64,000 bases of DNA from Sinonovacula constricta (taxonomy: Eukaryota > Mollusca > Bivalvia > Cardiida > Solecurtidae): positions 62,973,256-63,037,255 of the forward strand of contig CM017561.1 in NCBI GenBank assembly GCA_007844125.1. Reading direction: 5' to 3'. Below, one piece after another: positions 50,201 through 55,412 of this stretch. Both the position numbers and the translations under genes were made by a program. Within the stretch, counting starts at the first letter, position 1. Each line of letters opens with the position of its first letter. Below the pieces are notes generated by a model. It ran no database searches. It saw only the letters and a list, made by a program, of their open reading frames with translations, and was not told where the DNA came from.

Positions 50201-50521
50201 GTCAGCACTATATGTATAACTTCATAAAATTAAGATACAGGTTATGAAATCAGCGCTGCAAAAACAAATGTTTACTAAAACTATAACAAAAATAAACATT
50301 CGTAAATTTACGTTTTCTCCTTCTATCCGAATCCATTCTCCTTCATAGCTGCCTTTGATGATCTGTTTGTCGTCAATAACACCTTCCTTGTCAGCAGACA
50401 ATGACGGCTCACGATACATAATGACATCTTCCCGCAAAGGGCAAAAACAGTGATCGGCGTTGCTGGAGTTCGGGAAGCGGGACAAAAGCAGCAAAAGGCT
50501 TGATACGATTAGTCTTAACAT
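484..50521 (-). CDS. Gene A: secreted multi-TSP1 protein, 5' end and most of the body (open at the left edge)
   Basis: Spliced minus-strand gene assembled by eye from exon homology, GT/AG borders and phase agreement. The order from the 5' end is: signal-peptide exon 50312..50521, 49194..49251, 42645..42701, then TSP1 exons 41772..41948, 40983..41132, 36900..36966 + 31472..31581, 30979..31060 + 30284..30369, 26422..26592, 23328..23498, 21455..21625, 17621..17788, (15560..15730, damaged), 2055..2228, 1502..1672 and 484..654. Without the damaged exon about 2,194 coding nt (about 731 codons) are in the window, and all joins keep frame. TSP1 modules are extracellular binding modules; their W-x-x-W and C-S-x-T-C motifs are known sites for C-mannosylation and O-fucosylation. 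The product is therefore a secreted or matrix protein. No transmembrane segment is visible. The 3' end lies outside the window; from the paralogue gene B, ShKT and CCP exons are expected there. Ligand and role are unknown. Confidence 0.85.
655..1501 (-). other. Gene A intron
   Basis: Intron between two TSP1 exons. Nothing else is recognisable in it. Confidence 0.7.
1502..1672 (-). CDS. Gene A exon, TSP1 module
   Basis: 171-nt phase 1-1 exon (acceptor AG at 1674-1673, donor GT at 1501-1500). The module begins VDGDWADWSSWSDCSETC and ends with FLVDCPG. All six cysteines are present, and CSETC fits the O-fucosylation consensus. The open frame on the opposite strand (1489..1680, plus) is only the antisense shadow of this exon. 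Confidence 0.9.
2055..2228 (-). CDS. Gene A exon, TSP1 module closest to the gene B TSP1
   Basis: 174-nt phase 1-1 exon (acceptor AG at 2230-2229, donor GT at 2054-2053). It begins VNGGWSDWGTWSECSVTC and contains NRTCDNPAPDF and GDDCVGNN. About 41 of 59 aligned residues match the TSP1 exon of gene B (62801..62974), and the exon length is identical. This makes it the best anchor for aligning the two paralogous genes. It is followed (leftwards) by two more TSP1 exons, whereas the gene B counterpart is followed directly by a ShKT exon. Confidence 0.92.
2862..2915. repeat. (CA)n tract followed by alternating GC
   Basis: About 40 bp of pure CA dinucleotide repeat running into an alternating CG/CA stretch (gcgcacgcgcgcg). 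Alternating purine-pyrimidine DNA of this kind can adopt Z-DNA. The minus-strand open frame across it is a repeat artefact. Confidence 0.95.
3712..3950 (+). repeat. tRNA-headed SINE-like repeat
   Basis: The head (3712-3782) has an A-box-like TAGGGCAATCGG at 3720 and a B-box-like GGTTCGATCTCC at 3764 with tRNA-like spacing. The unrelated tail runs to roughly 3950. The anticodon region and acceptor stem do not fold as a proper tRNA, so I read it as a SINE copy and not a tRNA gene. The 3' boundary is approximate. Confidence 0.55.
5422..5450 (+). other. Short inverted repeat just before the PLE coding region
   Basis: GAGACCG (5422-5428) and CGGTCTC (5444-5450) can pair around a 15-nt loop. A tRNA B-box-like AGGTTCAATCCCC lies directly upstream at 5402. 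It sits immediately before the first open frame of the Penelope-like element and may belong to its 5' end. No hammerhead core was found here. Confidence 0.35.
5451..7797 (+). pseudogene. Penelope-like element (PLE) reverse transcriptase, broken
   Basis: Three colinear segments in three frames: 5451-6356, about 6357-7114 and its continuation to about 7250, then about 7255-7797. The first has a Cys cluster CNCSTSPFC near 5940 and ends near LVPADKASNNIIFV. The second carries the RT core: YWIPKLHKTPYKSRF near 6516, IGIPMGTNCAPL near 7013 and the catalytic YLDD at 7151-7162. The third has FLDIEI, YDKRDDFNF and ISQLTRFARVC, which continue the RT domain. This motif set fits the PLE-type RT family, not LINE or LTR RTs. 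Lesions are a frameshift around 6355, a TAA stop at 7112-7114, and a frame change with stops near 7247-7262. No GIY-YIG endonuclease is visible at the C-terminus, which stops at 7797. The element lies in a gene A intron on the opposite strand and cannot be active as it stands. Confidence 0.85.
8428..8608 (+). repeat. Interspersed repeat family R1, copy a
   Basis: Contains the family signatures AGGAAGTGCGAGGTT, TTTAAGCACCCCAGTTGG and CCGTTCCAAGGCGGTAACTG. Related copies are at 20780, 27974 (partial), 29219, 54760, 55160 and 58600. It lies about 630 bp downstream of the broken PLE, so one possibility is that the family represents a PLE 3' tail. A SINE or MITE family is equally possible. Confidence 0.75.
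10527..10655 (+). pseudogene. Possible N-terminal HTH fragment of a transposase
   Basis: A 42-codon frame starting at ATG 10527 and stopping at TAA 10653. It contains GRGKSLSLHIKESAID followed by LRRGYSVSATRREIA, which resembles the first helix-turn-helix of Tc1/IS630-like transposases (basic start, LS-x-x-I, then G-x-S...IA). No DDE/D catalytic part follows in any frame. Its place near the left end of the TIR element supports the reading. Without a profile search this is only a resemblance. Confidence 0.35.
11338..11476. repeat. C-rich minisatellite-like stretch
   Basis: Several degenerate copies of a unit like GGACATTTGCCCCCC (for example near 11342, 11364, 11385, 11412 and 11453). The minus strand is G-rich with runs of five to seven G, so it could form G-quadruplexes. 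The minus-strand open frame here is low-complexity. Confidence 0.6.
12011..12118. repeat. Long imperfect hairpin
   Basis: Arm 12011-12051 (starts TAGTTAGAGTCCAAATAGAG) is the near-perfect reverse complement of arm 12078-12118, with only a few mismatches over 41 bp and a 26-bp loop. It abuts the left end of the nested TA-flanked element 12124..13110. Confidence 0.85.
12124..13110. mobile_element. Nested TA-flanked TIR element
   Basis: The left end GTGTTTACGCTAGTTTT (12124) is matched in inverted orientation at the right end (GTAAACAC ending 13110, preceded by AAAACTAGG). TA dinucleotides flank both sides (12122-12123, 13111-13112). It lies inside the larger element 10270..15437. An internal exon-like open stretch (about 12280-12494, donor GTACTT) and a downstream stretch after a good acceptor (CTATTTTCAG at about 12712), with wording like FADSVSFDDLK and NAIPKKT, weakly resemble the N-terminal part of Crypton/tyrosine-recombinase relatives. 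Stops interrupt it. Confidence 0.5.
14297..14545. repeat. Degenerate GAT/GAC trinucleotide-rich tract
   Basis: Irregular GATGATG, GACGGTG and CTGCTGCT units. The minus-strand open frame (14141..14482), rich in I, V and S, is a product of this composition. Confidence 0.7.
15560..15730 (-). pseudogene. Gene A TSP1 exon with lost splice acceptor
   Basis: The body is a good TSP1 module: IPWGRCSVTCDQG, FRTCTNPRPSNGGEYC and MEIHCPG, with a normal phase-1 donor (GTAAG from 15559). Counting back 171 nt, the length of its sister exons, puts the start at 15730, where the frame is open (first complete codon GGT, preceded by the split AT). However, the two bases before it are AA (15732-15731) where AG is expected; one base change would restore CTACAG. 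The only AG further in (15713-15712) leaves phase 2, which does not match the phase-1 donor of the preceding exon and would run into a stop. The first Trp of the W ladder is replaced (CYPRW). The exon is probably skipped (skipping keeps frame) or dying. A sequencing error at 15731 is the alternative. Confidence 0.7.
15731..17620 (-). other. Gene A intron
   Basis: AT-rich intron. The open frames at 15827..16207 and 16302..16511 (plus) show no recognisable domain and no coding signature. Nothing else seen. Confidence 0.6.
17621..17788 (-). CDS. Gene A exon, TSP1 module with altered CSxTC site
   Basis: 168-nt phase 1-1 exon (acceptor AG at 17790-17789, donor GT at 17620-17619). It begins VDGGWTDWTPWSACSCENAT and ends SECPG. 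Where the sister modules read C-S-x-T-C, this one reads C-S-C: two residues are missing, so the O-fucosylation consensus is absent. The rest of the module is intact, including TNPAPVGGGQDC. Confidence 0.9.
17928..18219. repeat. (GATG)n / (GATA)n tetranucleotide array
   Basis: About 290 bp of GGAT units followed by interrupted GATA units, starting about 140 bp upstream of the TSP1 exon 17621..17788 within the intron. It is likely to vary in length between individuals. Confidence 0.95.
18390..18720 (+). pseudogene. BEL/Pao-type reverse transcriptase remnant
   Basis: A degenerate open stretch reads QLLQRPDMNYSLV, a stop, then RKKIAIATDIEAIFHQVREP. This is the palm region around RT motif A of BEL/Pao retroelements (D-I-E-A-M-F-H-Q-V is the usual wording). 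About 90 bp further on comes FYVEDCVTSVPTLEQTIKL (YVED at 18597-18608), which is motif C (normally YVDD) and its downstream helix, again BEL/Pao-like. Motif B and the rest are missing. The remnant has a stop, frame changes and a Glu in place of the first catalytic Asp of the motif C pair. No LTR was recognised. Confidence 0.75.
19243..19700. repeat. Degenerate CAC/CAT/CCT trinucleotide-rich tract
   Basis: Irregular runs such as CACCACCACCAGCAACACCAC and CATCATCATAACCACCATCG. Open frames on both strands across this region (19115..19444, 19565..19846, 19575..19826) have His/Ser/Thr- or Met/Val-rich repeat composition and are not genes. Confidence 0.75.
19745..19812 (+). repeat. tRNA-like repeat head
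   Basis: TCTGGCATAGGGGATATGC resembles an A box, and GAGTTCGAGTCTCGC near 19795 resembles a B box. It is degenerate, and I read it as a SINE remnant, not a tRNA. Confidence 0.4.
20780..20979 (+). repeat. Interspersed repeat family R1, copy b
   Basis: Shares TTAAAGCACCCCAGTCGG, TTCCAAGACGGTAACTG, TTTTTGTTAAATGACTCATC and CCTTTGTCCTGTGCCTTTT with the other R1 copies. The minus-strand open frame 20741..20962 is an artefact of this repeat. Confidence 0.8.
21455..21625 (-). CDS. Gene A exon, TSP1 module
   Basis: 171-nt phase 1-1 exon (acceptor AG at 21627-21626, donor GTGAG from 21454). It begins GDGGWSTWDAWSECSQTC and includes RERHCNNPTPLGDGLIC and MLQPCSG. All six cysteines and the CSQTC consensus are present. 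Confidence 0.9.
21626..23327 (-). other. Gene A intron
   Basis: AT-rich intron. The only visible structure is a short palindrome-rich patch ATTAATCGATTAATCGAT at about 22621. No exon or known repeat was recognised. Confidence 0.6.
23328..23498 (-). CDS. Gene A exon, TSP1 module
   Basis: 171-nt phase 1-1 exon (acceptor AG at 23500-23499, donor GTAAG from 23327). It begins VDGQYSAWSNWTECSETC and continues GGGRQERSRTCDNPPPAYGG. The first Trp of the ladder is Tyr. It ends with SVEICPR. This is a textbook TSP1 module otherwise. Confidence 0.92.
23499..26421 (-). other. Gene A intron with a tRNA-like remnant
   Basis: AT-rich. A minus-strand tRNA-like sequence lies at about 26215-26300 (B-box-like GGTTCAAGTCCTG on the minus strand). 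No exon was recognised. Confidence 0.5.
26422..26592 (-). CDS. Gene A exon, TSP1 module
   Basis: 171-nt phase 1-1 exon (acceptor AG at 26594-26593, donor GTGATG from 26421). It begins GRWSDWENWSQCDLTC, so it lacks the usual V-D-G start, and the O-fucose site has Asp for Ser (CDLTC). An extended loop TASVGNYTDLNC replaces the common NPxPxxGG segment and adds an N-x-T glycosylation site. It ends NTANCPG. Confidence 0.9.
27974..28037 (+). repeat. Interspersed repeat family R1, partial copy g
   Basis: Matches only the 3' part of the family: CCTTTTCGGAGTTTGGTATATG and CATAGGACTTTGTCATATATTC (compare the minus strand of 55260-55320). Confidence 0.65.
29142..29218. repeat. (TA)n tract
   Basis: 77 bp of pure AT alternation directly abutting the end of R1 copy c. 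It is likely hypervariable. Confidence 0.98.
29219..29447 (-). repeat. Interspersed repeat family R1, copy c
   Basis: On the minus strand it reads CATTGCTTGAATTTGAGAAAC, AGGAAGTGCGAGGTTAG, AAGCACCCTAGTTGGTCCG, TTTTTGTTAAATGACTCAAC and CCTTTGTGCTGTGCCTTTTC, matching the other copies. It ends exactly at the TA tract, which may have grown from the repeat's own 3' end. Confidence 0.8.
30284..30369 (-). CDS. Gene A exon, second half of a split TSP1 module
   Basis: 86-nt exon with a phase-2 acceptor (AG at 30371-30370) and phase-1 donor (GTAAG from 30283). It encodes NHTCLSSKPSGCSTPNIF and ends CYIPCPG. Joined to 30979..31060 it completes a TSP1 module; the join makes an Arg codon (AG + G). Confidence 0.88.
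30979..31060 (-). CDS. Gene A exon, first half of a split TSP1 module
   Basis: 82-nt exon with a phase-1 acceptor (AG at 31062-31061) and phase-2 donor (GTAGTA from 30978). It encodes EYSEWSEWGACATLQNTSTC and GSGISFR. An upstream GT (after the codon AGT) was rejected because it gives phase 1 and the wrong downstream frame. The C-S-x-T-C region is expanded to C-ATLQNTST-C. Confidence 0.87.
31472..31581 (-). CDS. Gene A exon, second half of a split TSP1 module
   Basis: 110-nt exon with a phase-2 acceptor (AG at 31583-31582) and phase-1 donor (GTAAGT from 31471). It encodes YRECTDGKKNMNSNECPFG and ends VCNTIPC (the last Cys codon is split across the next intron). It completes the module begun in 36900..36966. 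The usual NPxP segment is replaced by a Lys/Asn-rich loop. Confidence 0.85.
33664..33915 (+). repeat. tRNA-headed SINE
   Basis: The head (33669-33735) has A-box CTCAGGTGGTAGAGCG and B-box GGGTTCAAACCC. The body includes GTCGGTGTCAGTATAATTGAC followed by CCGGGTTCATTCCATG, wording like the conserved central domain of molluscan/metazoan 'Meta-type' SINEs as I remember it. The copy is diverged. The 3' end is approximate. Confidence 0.7.
34046..34115 (-). repeat. tRNA-like SINE head lacking an anticodon arm
   Basis: The minus strand reads TAGCTCAGTTGGTTGAGAGC (A box) and GGGTTCGATCC (B box), but the A and B boxes are too close for a full anticodon arm. It therefore cannot be a functional tRNA. 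Confidence 0.6.
36900..36966 (-). CDS. Gene A exon, first half of a split TSP1 module
   Basis: 67-nt exon with a phase-1 acceptor (AG at 36968-36967) and phase-2 donor (GTATTG from 36899). It encodes TWTSWFDWHDCTKTCGGGLR and ends in an Arg codon shared with 31472..31581. The leading split codon completes GTA (Val) with the preceding exon. The intron lies three residues before the next Cys, exactly as in the 30979/30369 pair. Confidence 0.87.
36967..40982 (-). other. Gene A intron
   Basis: AT-rich intron. Apart from the candidate alternative first exon at 38156..38273, I recognise no coding exon. A degenerate tRNA-like patch (GTGTTCGAACAC) is near 40540. Confidence 0.55.
38156..38273 (-). CDS. 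Candidate alternative first exon of gene A
   Basis: An ATG at 38273 opens a 39-codon frame (MAGFKLLTVLLDQFCFDVTI ... EPVVSI) that ends at a good phase-1 donor (G|GTAAAG, GT at 38155-38154). Phase 1 is exactly what the next TSP1 exon (36900..36966) accepts. A short hydrophobic stretch follows the Met, but it is weak as a signal peptide. It could be the start of a shorter isoform from an internal promoter, or chance. I recognise no domain. Confidence 0.3.
40983..41132 (-). CDS. Gene A exon, short TSP1 module
   Basis: 150-nt phase 1-1 exon (acceptor AG at 41134-41133, donor GTATGG from 40982). It begins DGPVWGGWGFWSPCSQTC and includes FRQRVRNCTSHCPP and CFDNGCD. It is about seven residues shorter than its sisters because the NPxPxxGG loop is reduced. 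Three Trp and the CSQTC consensus are kept. Confidence 0.9.
41133..41771 (-). other. Gene A intron
   Basis: Short intron (639 bp) between two TSP1 exons. Nothing recognised. Confidence 0.7.
41772..41948 (-). CDS. Gene A exon, first TSP1 module
   Basis: 177-nt phase 1-1 exon (acceptor AG at 41950-41949, donor GTAGGT from 41771). It includes FWNTWNEWSSCSVTC and LRECQNNGVSVNISNC, and ends LPDCG. It is the most N-terminal TSP1 of gene A. The loop carries an N-I-S glycosylation site. Confidence 0.9.
42645..42701 (-). CDS. Gene A exon, short Cys-containing linker
   Basis: 57-nt phase 1-1 exon with a good acceptor (TTTCCAG) and consensus donor (GTAAGT from 42644). It encodes QRFDCFENSCNLHARRQL. 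It has two cysteines and a dibasic ARR. It fits exactly between the N-terminal module and the first TSP1 exon and keeps frame. Similarity to a larger family is not evident; it could be an optional cassette. Confidence 0.6.
42785..42880 (+). repeat. tRNA-like SINE head
   Basis: ATGCCGATTGGTCAGAG (A-box-like) and GTGGGTTCGAGTCCCTGCC (B box, about 42842). The long gap between boxes rules out a normal tRNA. Confidence 0.5.
43370..43668 (-). repeat. Interspersed repeat family R2, copy 1
   Basis: The minus strand shares GATTTTCAGCCATTTGAGGC, GGGTTGAAAATTCAAATGT and TGAACATGT...CTAATCCAACA with the plus strand of 47320-47560. Confidence 0.65.
43798..44256. mobile_element. MITE with a perfect 88-bp palindrome at its right end
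   Basis: The left end TGTCATAGGGTGAAACTTAT (43798, matching for 49 bp) recurs at 44169, where it is immediately followed by its own reverse complement, giving a perfect 88-bp palindrome (44169-44256, centre 44212/44213). The outermost ends form terminal inverted repeats flanked by GTGG on both sides. The insertion is inside a GTA-type simple repeat. Confidence 0.85.
44865..45559. mobile_element. TA-flanked MITE carrying two opposed tRNA-like sequences
   Basis: 33-bp terminal inverted repeats start TAGCTTGCGTATAATAACCC (44865-44897, mirrored at 45527-45559 with one or two mismatches), and TA occurs on each side. Inside, a plus-strand tRNA-like sequence at about 45066-45132 (TAGCCTAATCGG ... 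GGTTCGAGTCTC) faces a minus-strand one at about 45318-45388 (TGGCCGATGGG ... GGGTTCGAGCC), separated by a T-rich stretch. Confidence 0.8.
45960..46150. repeat. Degenerate (TAC)n tract
   Basis: ACTACTACTAC and ACAACAACAAC runs. The plus-strand open frame 45890..46252 is Thr-rich because of this repeat. Confidence 0.8.
47136..47560 (+). repeat. Interspersed repeat family R2, copy 2
   Basis: Contains AACGGGTTGAAATTTCAAATG, ACATGTACTATGCTAAATCC and TTTTCAGCCATTTGAGGCAG, which match R2 copy 1 on the opposite strand. Internal wording (GCAAAACGG, ATTTTGGGAAAGATAATGA) suggests a partly duplicated unit. Confidence 0.6.
49194..49251 (-). CDS. Gene A exon, end of the N-terminal module
   Basis: 58-nt exon with a phase-0 acceptor (TTTTATTTTGTAG, AG at 49253-49252) and phase-1 donor (GTAACA from 49193). 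It encodes IMFALLEDFTICECPGDKT. A second AG at 49232-49231 would also be phase 0 and would shorten the exon by seven codons; the first was preferred for its better pyrimidine tract. The closing C-E-C mirrors the C-F-C at the start of the mature protein. Confidence 0.7.
49252..50311 (-). other. Gene A intron
   Basis: Intron of about 1.06 kb. Two donor-like sites (near 49526 and 49779) have no exon I can define in front of them. Confidence 0.6.
50312..50521 (-). CDS. Gene A first coding exon: signal peptide and N-terminal module
   Basis: 70 codons from ATG at 50521 to a phase-0 donor (GTAAAT from 50311). Residues 1-22 (MLRLIVSSLLLLLSRFPNSS...) form a clear signal peptide, with cleavage likely near NA-DH. 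The mature part starts DHCFCPLREDVIMYREPS and ends GEWIRIEGEN. With the next exon it makes a roughly 65-residue module bracketed by CxC motifs; the IIKGSYEGEWIRI wording is reminiscent of an SH3b-like beta strand, but I cannot assign a family. The ATG follows directly on a strong acceptor (TTTTTTTTTGTATTTCAG), so the 5' UTR is spliced. This is the true start of gene A, since no upstream in-frame coding exon is needed. Confidence 0.85.
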
Positions 50522-52357
50522 CTGAAATACAAAAAAAAACTATTATTGTATTCATAATTTGGTTGATGTGCACATAGTTCGACATAAAATATTATAAATT
50601 TGGTTTCTTTTGAAAGTCTAACACAGAAAGCTTTAAAGTTTCGATCAGAATAGTCCATTTAACAAACTTAGGTCGCATTCGGCCATTTCCCGAAAGAGAC
50701 GCCACTTCAAAAAAATGATCAGTTTACTTCAAAGTAATCGGACACATTTGTCTTAATTGCATATCAATGTTCAGTTACCAGCTAATTCTGAAGCAAGTTC
50801 TAGAAAGTAGTAGAAATGTATACACAAAAGGCTCAAACTAGAGTTGAGTCACTGTATTCTAGTGGAGAGGTTATATCACTTCGCTATTTTCCTTCGTGAT
50901 TTTCGTATTACTATCAATAATGCATGCTCTCCAACCTCACTCGCATATTTGATATGAAAGAGTATCGCTGGTAATGTATTATCGAATTGTGCTTTATTAG
51001 GTGAATCCTGTTATATCAACGCCGTTATATTGTTGTTGTTTTTTCTGTTTTTTACATCGCACGGACTGCCACCTCTCATTGTTGGAGGACTACTGCTTAA
51101 GTAGAACCCAGCGACAGGACTCGAACCTACGCGGTGAGACAGTTATAGACTTTGCATACTTTGTTCGATATGTGTTTTAAACATTACCGATATATAATAG
51201 AAACATCATGCATATGGGACATTACCGACATATAATAGCAACATCATGCATATGGGAAACTGTTTTATAATCATATAATACTTTATATTGAGTAAATGTT
51301 ACATATGGTATATAATATATACCGAACGAAATAGAATATAACCTTTCGAATTATCCATTTACAATAGAATTTACTGCTTTAAGGCGTCATCATAATTGAT
51401 ATTTTTCAGAGCTTTGTGATTTTGGTACTTAAAACGAAGAGAGGTAGAAAAAACTATTTATTGTTGATTTACATTTCCAATAAGTCACAAAATAAAAAAA
51501 TATAATTGTGTTAAAATCTCGTGGTCGAGTAGATTGGTTAAGCTTCGTAACAGGGCAAAATCGAACTAGCATTCTTGGATATTCGAAACCATTTTTGCAA
51601 AACATGATATTGTACCATTTTATATATTGCCGTCCTCTATCAATACTTATTTTCTGTTACTATCACTTCTATCAGCTAAAGAGTTCTTATAATATTACAA
51701 ACAAACAGTGATCGGCGTCATAATAGGCAATTATGATGACACATTACTAACATCAACTTTATATCCATAAAACTTGTATTTGTTATACATGCATGATAAA
51801 TCACTAATTGCCTATTGATTCACAGAACAATAAGTGATAATCACTGGGAAATGCTACTGACTTCGTATACACCACTTTATTAACGACATTTTTCATGTGA
51901 CCAGCACATCTTATATGTACTACTATATATCCTCTTGTATTTGGTTCACAAGTCAATTATTGTATTATATTTTCTTTTTATATGTCCCTGCCCATTTCAG
52001 CTATTAAATTAAACAAATTTAGTGATAATGAACAGCATACACGCAGCTATGGAGCGAAAAACACGACATTCATAAATCATAAGTTAAAAACATGTACAAG
52101 TTTATGTGTCTTTATATATTTAAGCCTTTTGAAAGTTACATAAATTAACCTATACAAACATATTTGATGATTCTAATCAAGCTTAAGCTGTGTATATGAA
52201 TAAATATTTCAAAAGTAGCTTCATTGACATATTTCTAATTGTTGTCTAGCATTGCTGACGAGGAATAAAATCACTGCTTACATGTTTGTATTTAAAACAA
52301 TTACAATACGGAATCTATTATTGACTTCATCGTCAATACAATATAAAATACATTTAC
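50522..52357 (-). other. Intron in the 5' UTR of gene A
   Basis: The acceptor at 50522-50539 implies an upstream non-coding exon. The interval holds a minus-strand tRNA-like patch near 51060-51150 (B-box-like AGGTTCGAGTCCT) and a 42-bp tandem duplication near 51186-51262. Nothing else seen. Confidence 0.5.
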
Positions 52358-52430
52358 CTTGCGTTCACAGTTTTAGCTGATTTGATATCCGGACTAAAAG
52401 CAGTTGTTACATGCCCGTCTGATCTAGACA
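52358..52430 (-). other. Candidate 5' UTR exon of gene A
   Basis: A donor site GCAAG|GTAAATG lies at 52358/52357 on the minus strand, in the right place for the non-coding first exon. Its 5' end and the promoter cannot be placed from sequence alone; the upper limit given is arbitrary. Confidence 0.3.
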
Positions 52431-53457
52431 ATCCTAAAAGATGGCTACAATGAGCGACATCATGAGTCTCCTGACCAAACCCTTATCGCTAAGTTCTCTA
52501 TGTACATGTCTTCTGATAAAACGAGATAAAAACAAATCTGGGACATAAAGTCAACAGGGACTTTCGGCCGAGTTGAAAGAATTTGACATGTAAGATTGTC
52601 GTAGTCACCACCAAGCGACGTCACTTGGATGTTTGTGCTTATGTTCAACTGTTATGAGAGTTACGTTACATTATACGTTATGGGTTTAATATATTTCATA
52701 AATAAGTTTAGTTTTGTTGGTATGAAAATTGTGACTTCGGATTAAGTCATGATTTAGTCTTAAGAATTGTTGGTGAATACGGGCCTAATCCATATATGTG
52801 AATAAGACAAAATATCTATTTTGAATAAACATAACCCTTGCCAAGCACGGCCTTCCTATGAAGCTATTAATAAAGAATTGTTTAGCGGAGCATTTTTATA
52901 CAAATTAGATGCGGCTTTGTGAATTTTTTTGTTTTATTAAATCGGCCAAATATTAATAAAGGTTTAAAATAAATATACACTGATTTAATAATATATAACA
53001 CTTAAAATTGGCTTTAAGAAAAACAATGATATTTCTCAATACTGTAACAATCTATAAAAATGAATTTATTGTCATTGCGTTTACTTCAGGTTTTAAGTTA
53101 CTGACCAGTTTGCTTTGTATGTATTTTATATGCAGTGTTTTGCTTACGCCGTACATGGCCTACGCGTGGGCTGTATATGTTAGTAGACAACGTATACAGG
53201 TTACGGAGTGTTTCTTTCTTTGAATAACAACATATACAATCTACGTAAAATGTATACGACGGCAATATATACTTGCATAGATATATAATAGATACAAAAC
53301 ATAGTTAGTGGCAAGTTGTAAAAATTGTTAAACATTTTGGATTATCAGAGTTTGTTGATGTTTTAATATATAGAACGAAGTATTGTGTGCCACCGAAAAA
53401 CAGCCTCGTCAATATATATGCATTTGCAATAAAGGTTATTGTCATAAGACTTCAATA

Positions 53458-53597
<140 letters not shown>

Positions 53598-54759
53598 GAA
53601 ATTATAGTTGGTGTATGCTTACATCTTGCGCATAAGATGTATACAGGGATTTCATGCACAGACATAACACTTTATATCTGCCAGTGACTGTGTGTGAAAG
53701 TATTAATTATATCTTATTTTGTATAATACAAGTACCTTCAAAACATGACAAGATACAAATATAAACGTTTCCCACTAATGAAATTAATGCTTCAACGGTA
53801 ATAATTACTACCATATTTTGCAACGCATATTATACTTGTTGCTATTTAAATTGTCTATATTGCATATCAGTTTAAAGAAAATAATAATTTTTATCTGCTG
53901 TAGCCAGTGATGTCATGCATGTAAGGAAAATGCCAAACATCCAAGAAAATATTAGATGCATTAATCGTAAAAAAACGACGGTAATATCAGGAACAGGATG
54001 TATAGGAAAACAAGTGAAAGTAAAAAAATGGTATGTTTCAAGTTCGTGATGAAAATGTAATCACTATTGACTTTAATTGGGTTTGGACAATTGAACATTA
54101 AATTCCCGAAAAGAAAGAAAATCTGGAAAAAAAATCCAAAATAATTTATTTTGCGTCACATTGAAAAGCGGCAACTAAATATTAATACCAAAAAATAGTT
54201 GACCATTAGACGTTGGGCATGGGACTATACTGTCATTAAAAATCAACCTGATTTTTATTAATTAGTTAAATATAAAAATATATAAGCATATTTTCCTTAC
54301 ACAAACATATTTACAAAAAAGAATCACAATTTCTCTCCCCAAAAGGATCAGCTTGTTATGATGCGTCATGCAAGAAAGGTGTTTGTAATGATGTTAAGCT
54401 CTTTCATGACCAATCTACACATTTCTACGAGACTCTTTCAAACTCTTAAGCAGTACTTGGGTCTTGTAAAAACATACGTGTGCTAATAAATACTAGAACA
54501 TTATATGCATTTATATCGTCTATACACACAATTTTGGGTCGAATATAGGATAAATCAATTATATTTTCGTCACAAAAGCTCGACCATTACACAAGATGAT
54601 TGTTTGAAGGCAATAAATAAGAAAAAGATATATCGTCATTAGTATAACAATACTTATTGCTTATTTCCCTTCTGTACTTTGTATGTTATTTATATGCATT
54701 GATCTTCACAATAAAGAGAAAATGTTAAATGTTATAAATTTAATGTCATATGACTGTTG

Positions 54760-54980
54760 CAACATATGCTGAAATTTGAACAGGGACAGCCACAGTGTAT
54801 TCATATGTAACTCATAATTTAGAAGAGAGAACAAATTTGTGACAAATCTTTAAACAAATAGAGCAGACCCAACAAATACCTCACTGGATCGGTCATTCGA
54901 CCAAAGCTTCTGAAGCCGGTTTTCACAGAGCTCTAACATCGTACTTCCAAAAATATGTCTCAAACGCAAGCAATGAAAAG
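54760..54980 (-). repeat. Interspersed repeat family R1, copy d
   Basis: The minus strand reads CTTTTCATTGCTTGCGTTTGAG, TTAGAGCTCTGTGAAAACCG and TTGGGTCTGCTCTATTTGTT. It is more diverged than copy c but colinear with it. Confidence 0.7.
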
Positions 54981-55159
54981 AAAACTGATCTATTTCAAAC
55001 AAAAAGGTCAAAAGCCATAGATTTTGCTGGTTATTAAAGTATTTTTTTCTATTGGGTTCGAAACAGTTCTGTTTTTTTAAAGTTTCTTTACGTCCTCGTA
55101 CCTTTATCCATTAGAGTAAGGTAATGACCTTTAGAAGATATTTTAATTTATTTATCCTT

Positions 55160-55412
55160 TATTACAACCATTGGCGCAGAAAATAAAAGACAATCCACAA
55201 TAATGTCCAAATAGTATAAGTATAAATAAAAAATATACTATTTGTAATGCAATTTCAATAATAAGGAAGGATGACAAAGTCCTATGATCACTGCAACATA
55301 TACCGACATTTGAAAAGGCACAGGACAAAAGAATCCACATGCAAGTCAAAAGTAAAAGTTGGCGCAAATCTGTAACGTGTCATTAAAAAAAAGCAAATGC
55401 AACAGTTACCAC
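55160..55412 (-). repeat. Interspersed repeat family R1, copy e
   Basis: The minus strand has GACTTGCATGTGGATTC, TGTCCTGTGCCTTTTCAAATG, TCGGTATATGTTGCAGTGATC and CATAGGACTTTGTCATCC. It extends the family's 3' part well beyond the other copies, so the full unit exceeds 400 bp. The minus-strand open frame 55152..55367 is this repeat. Confidence 0.75.
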
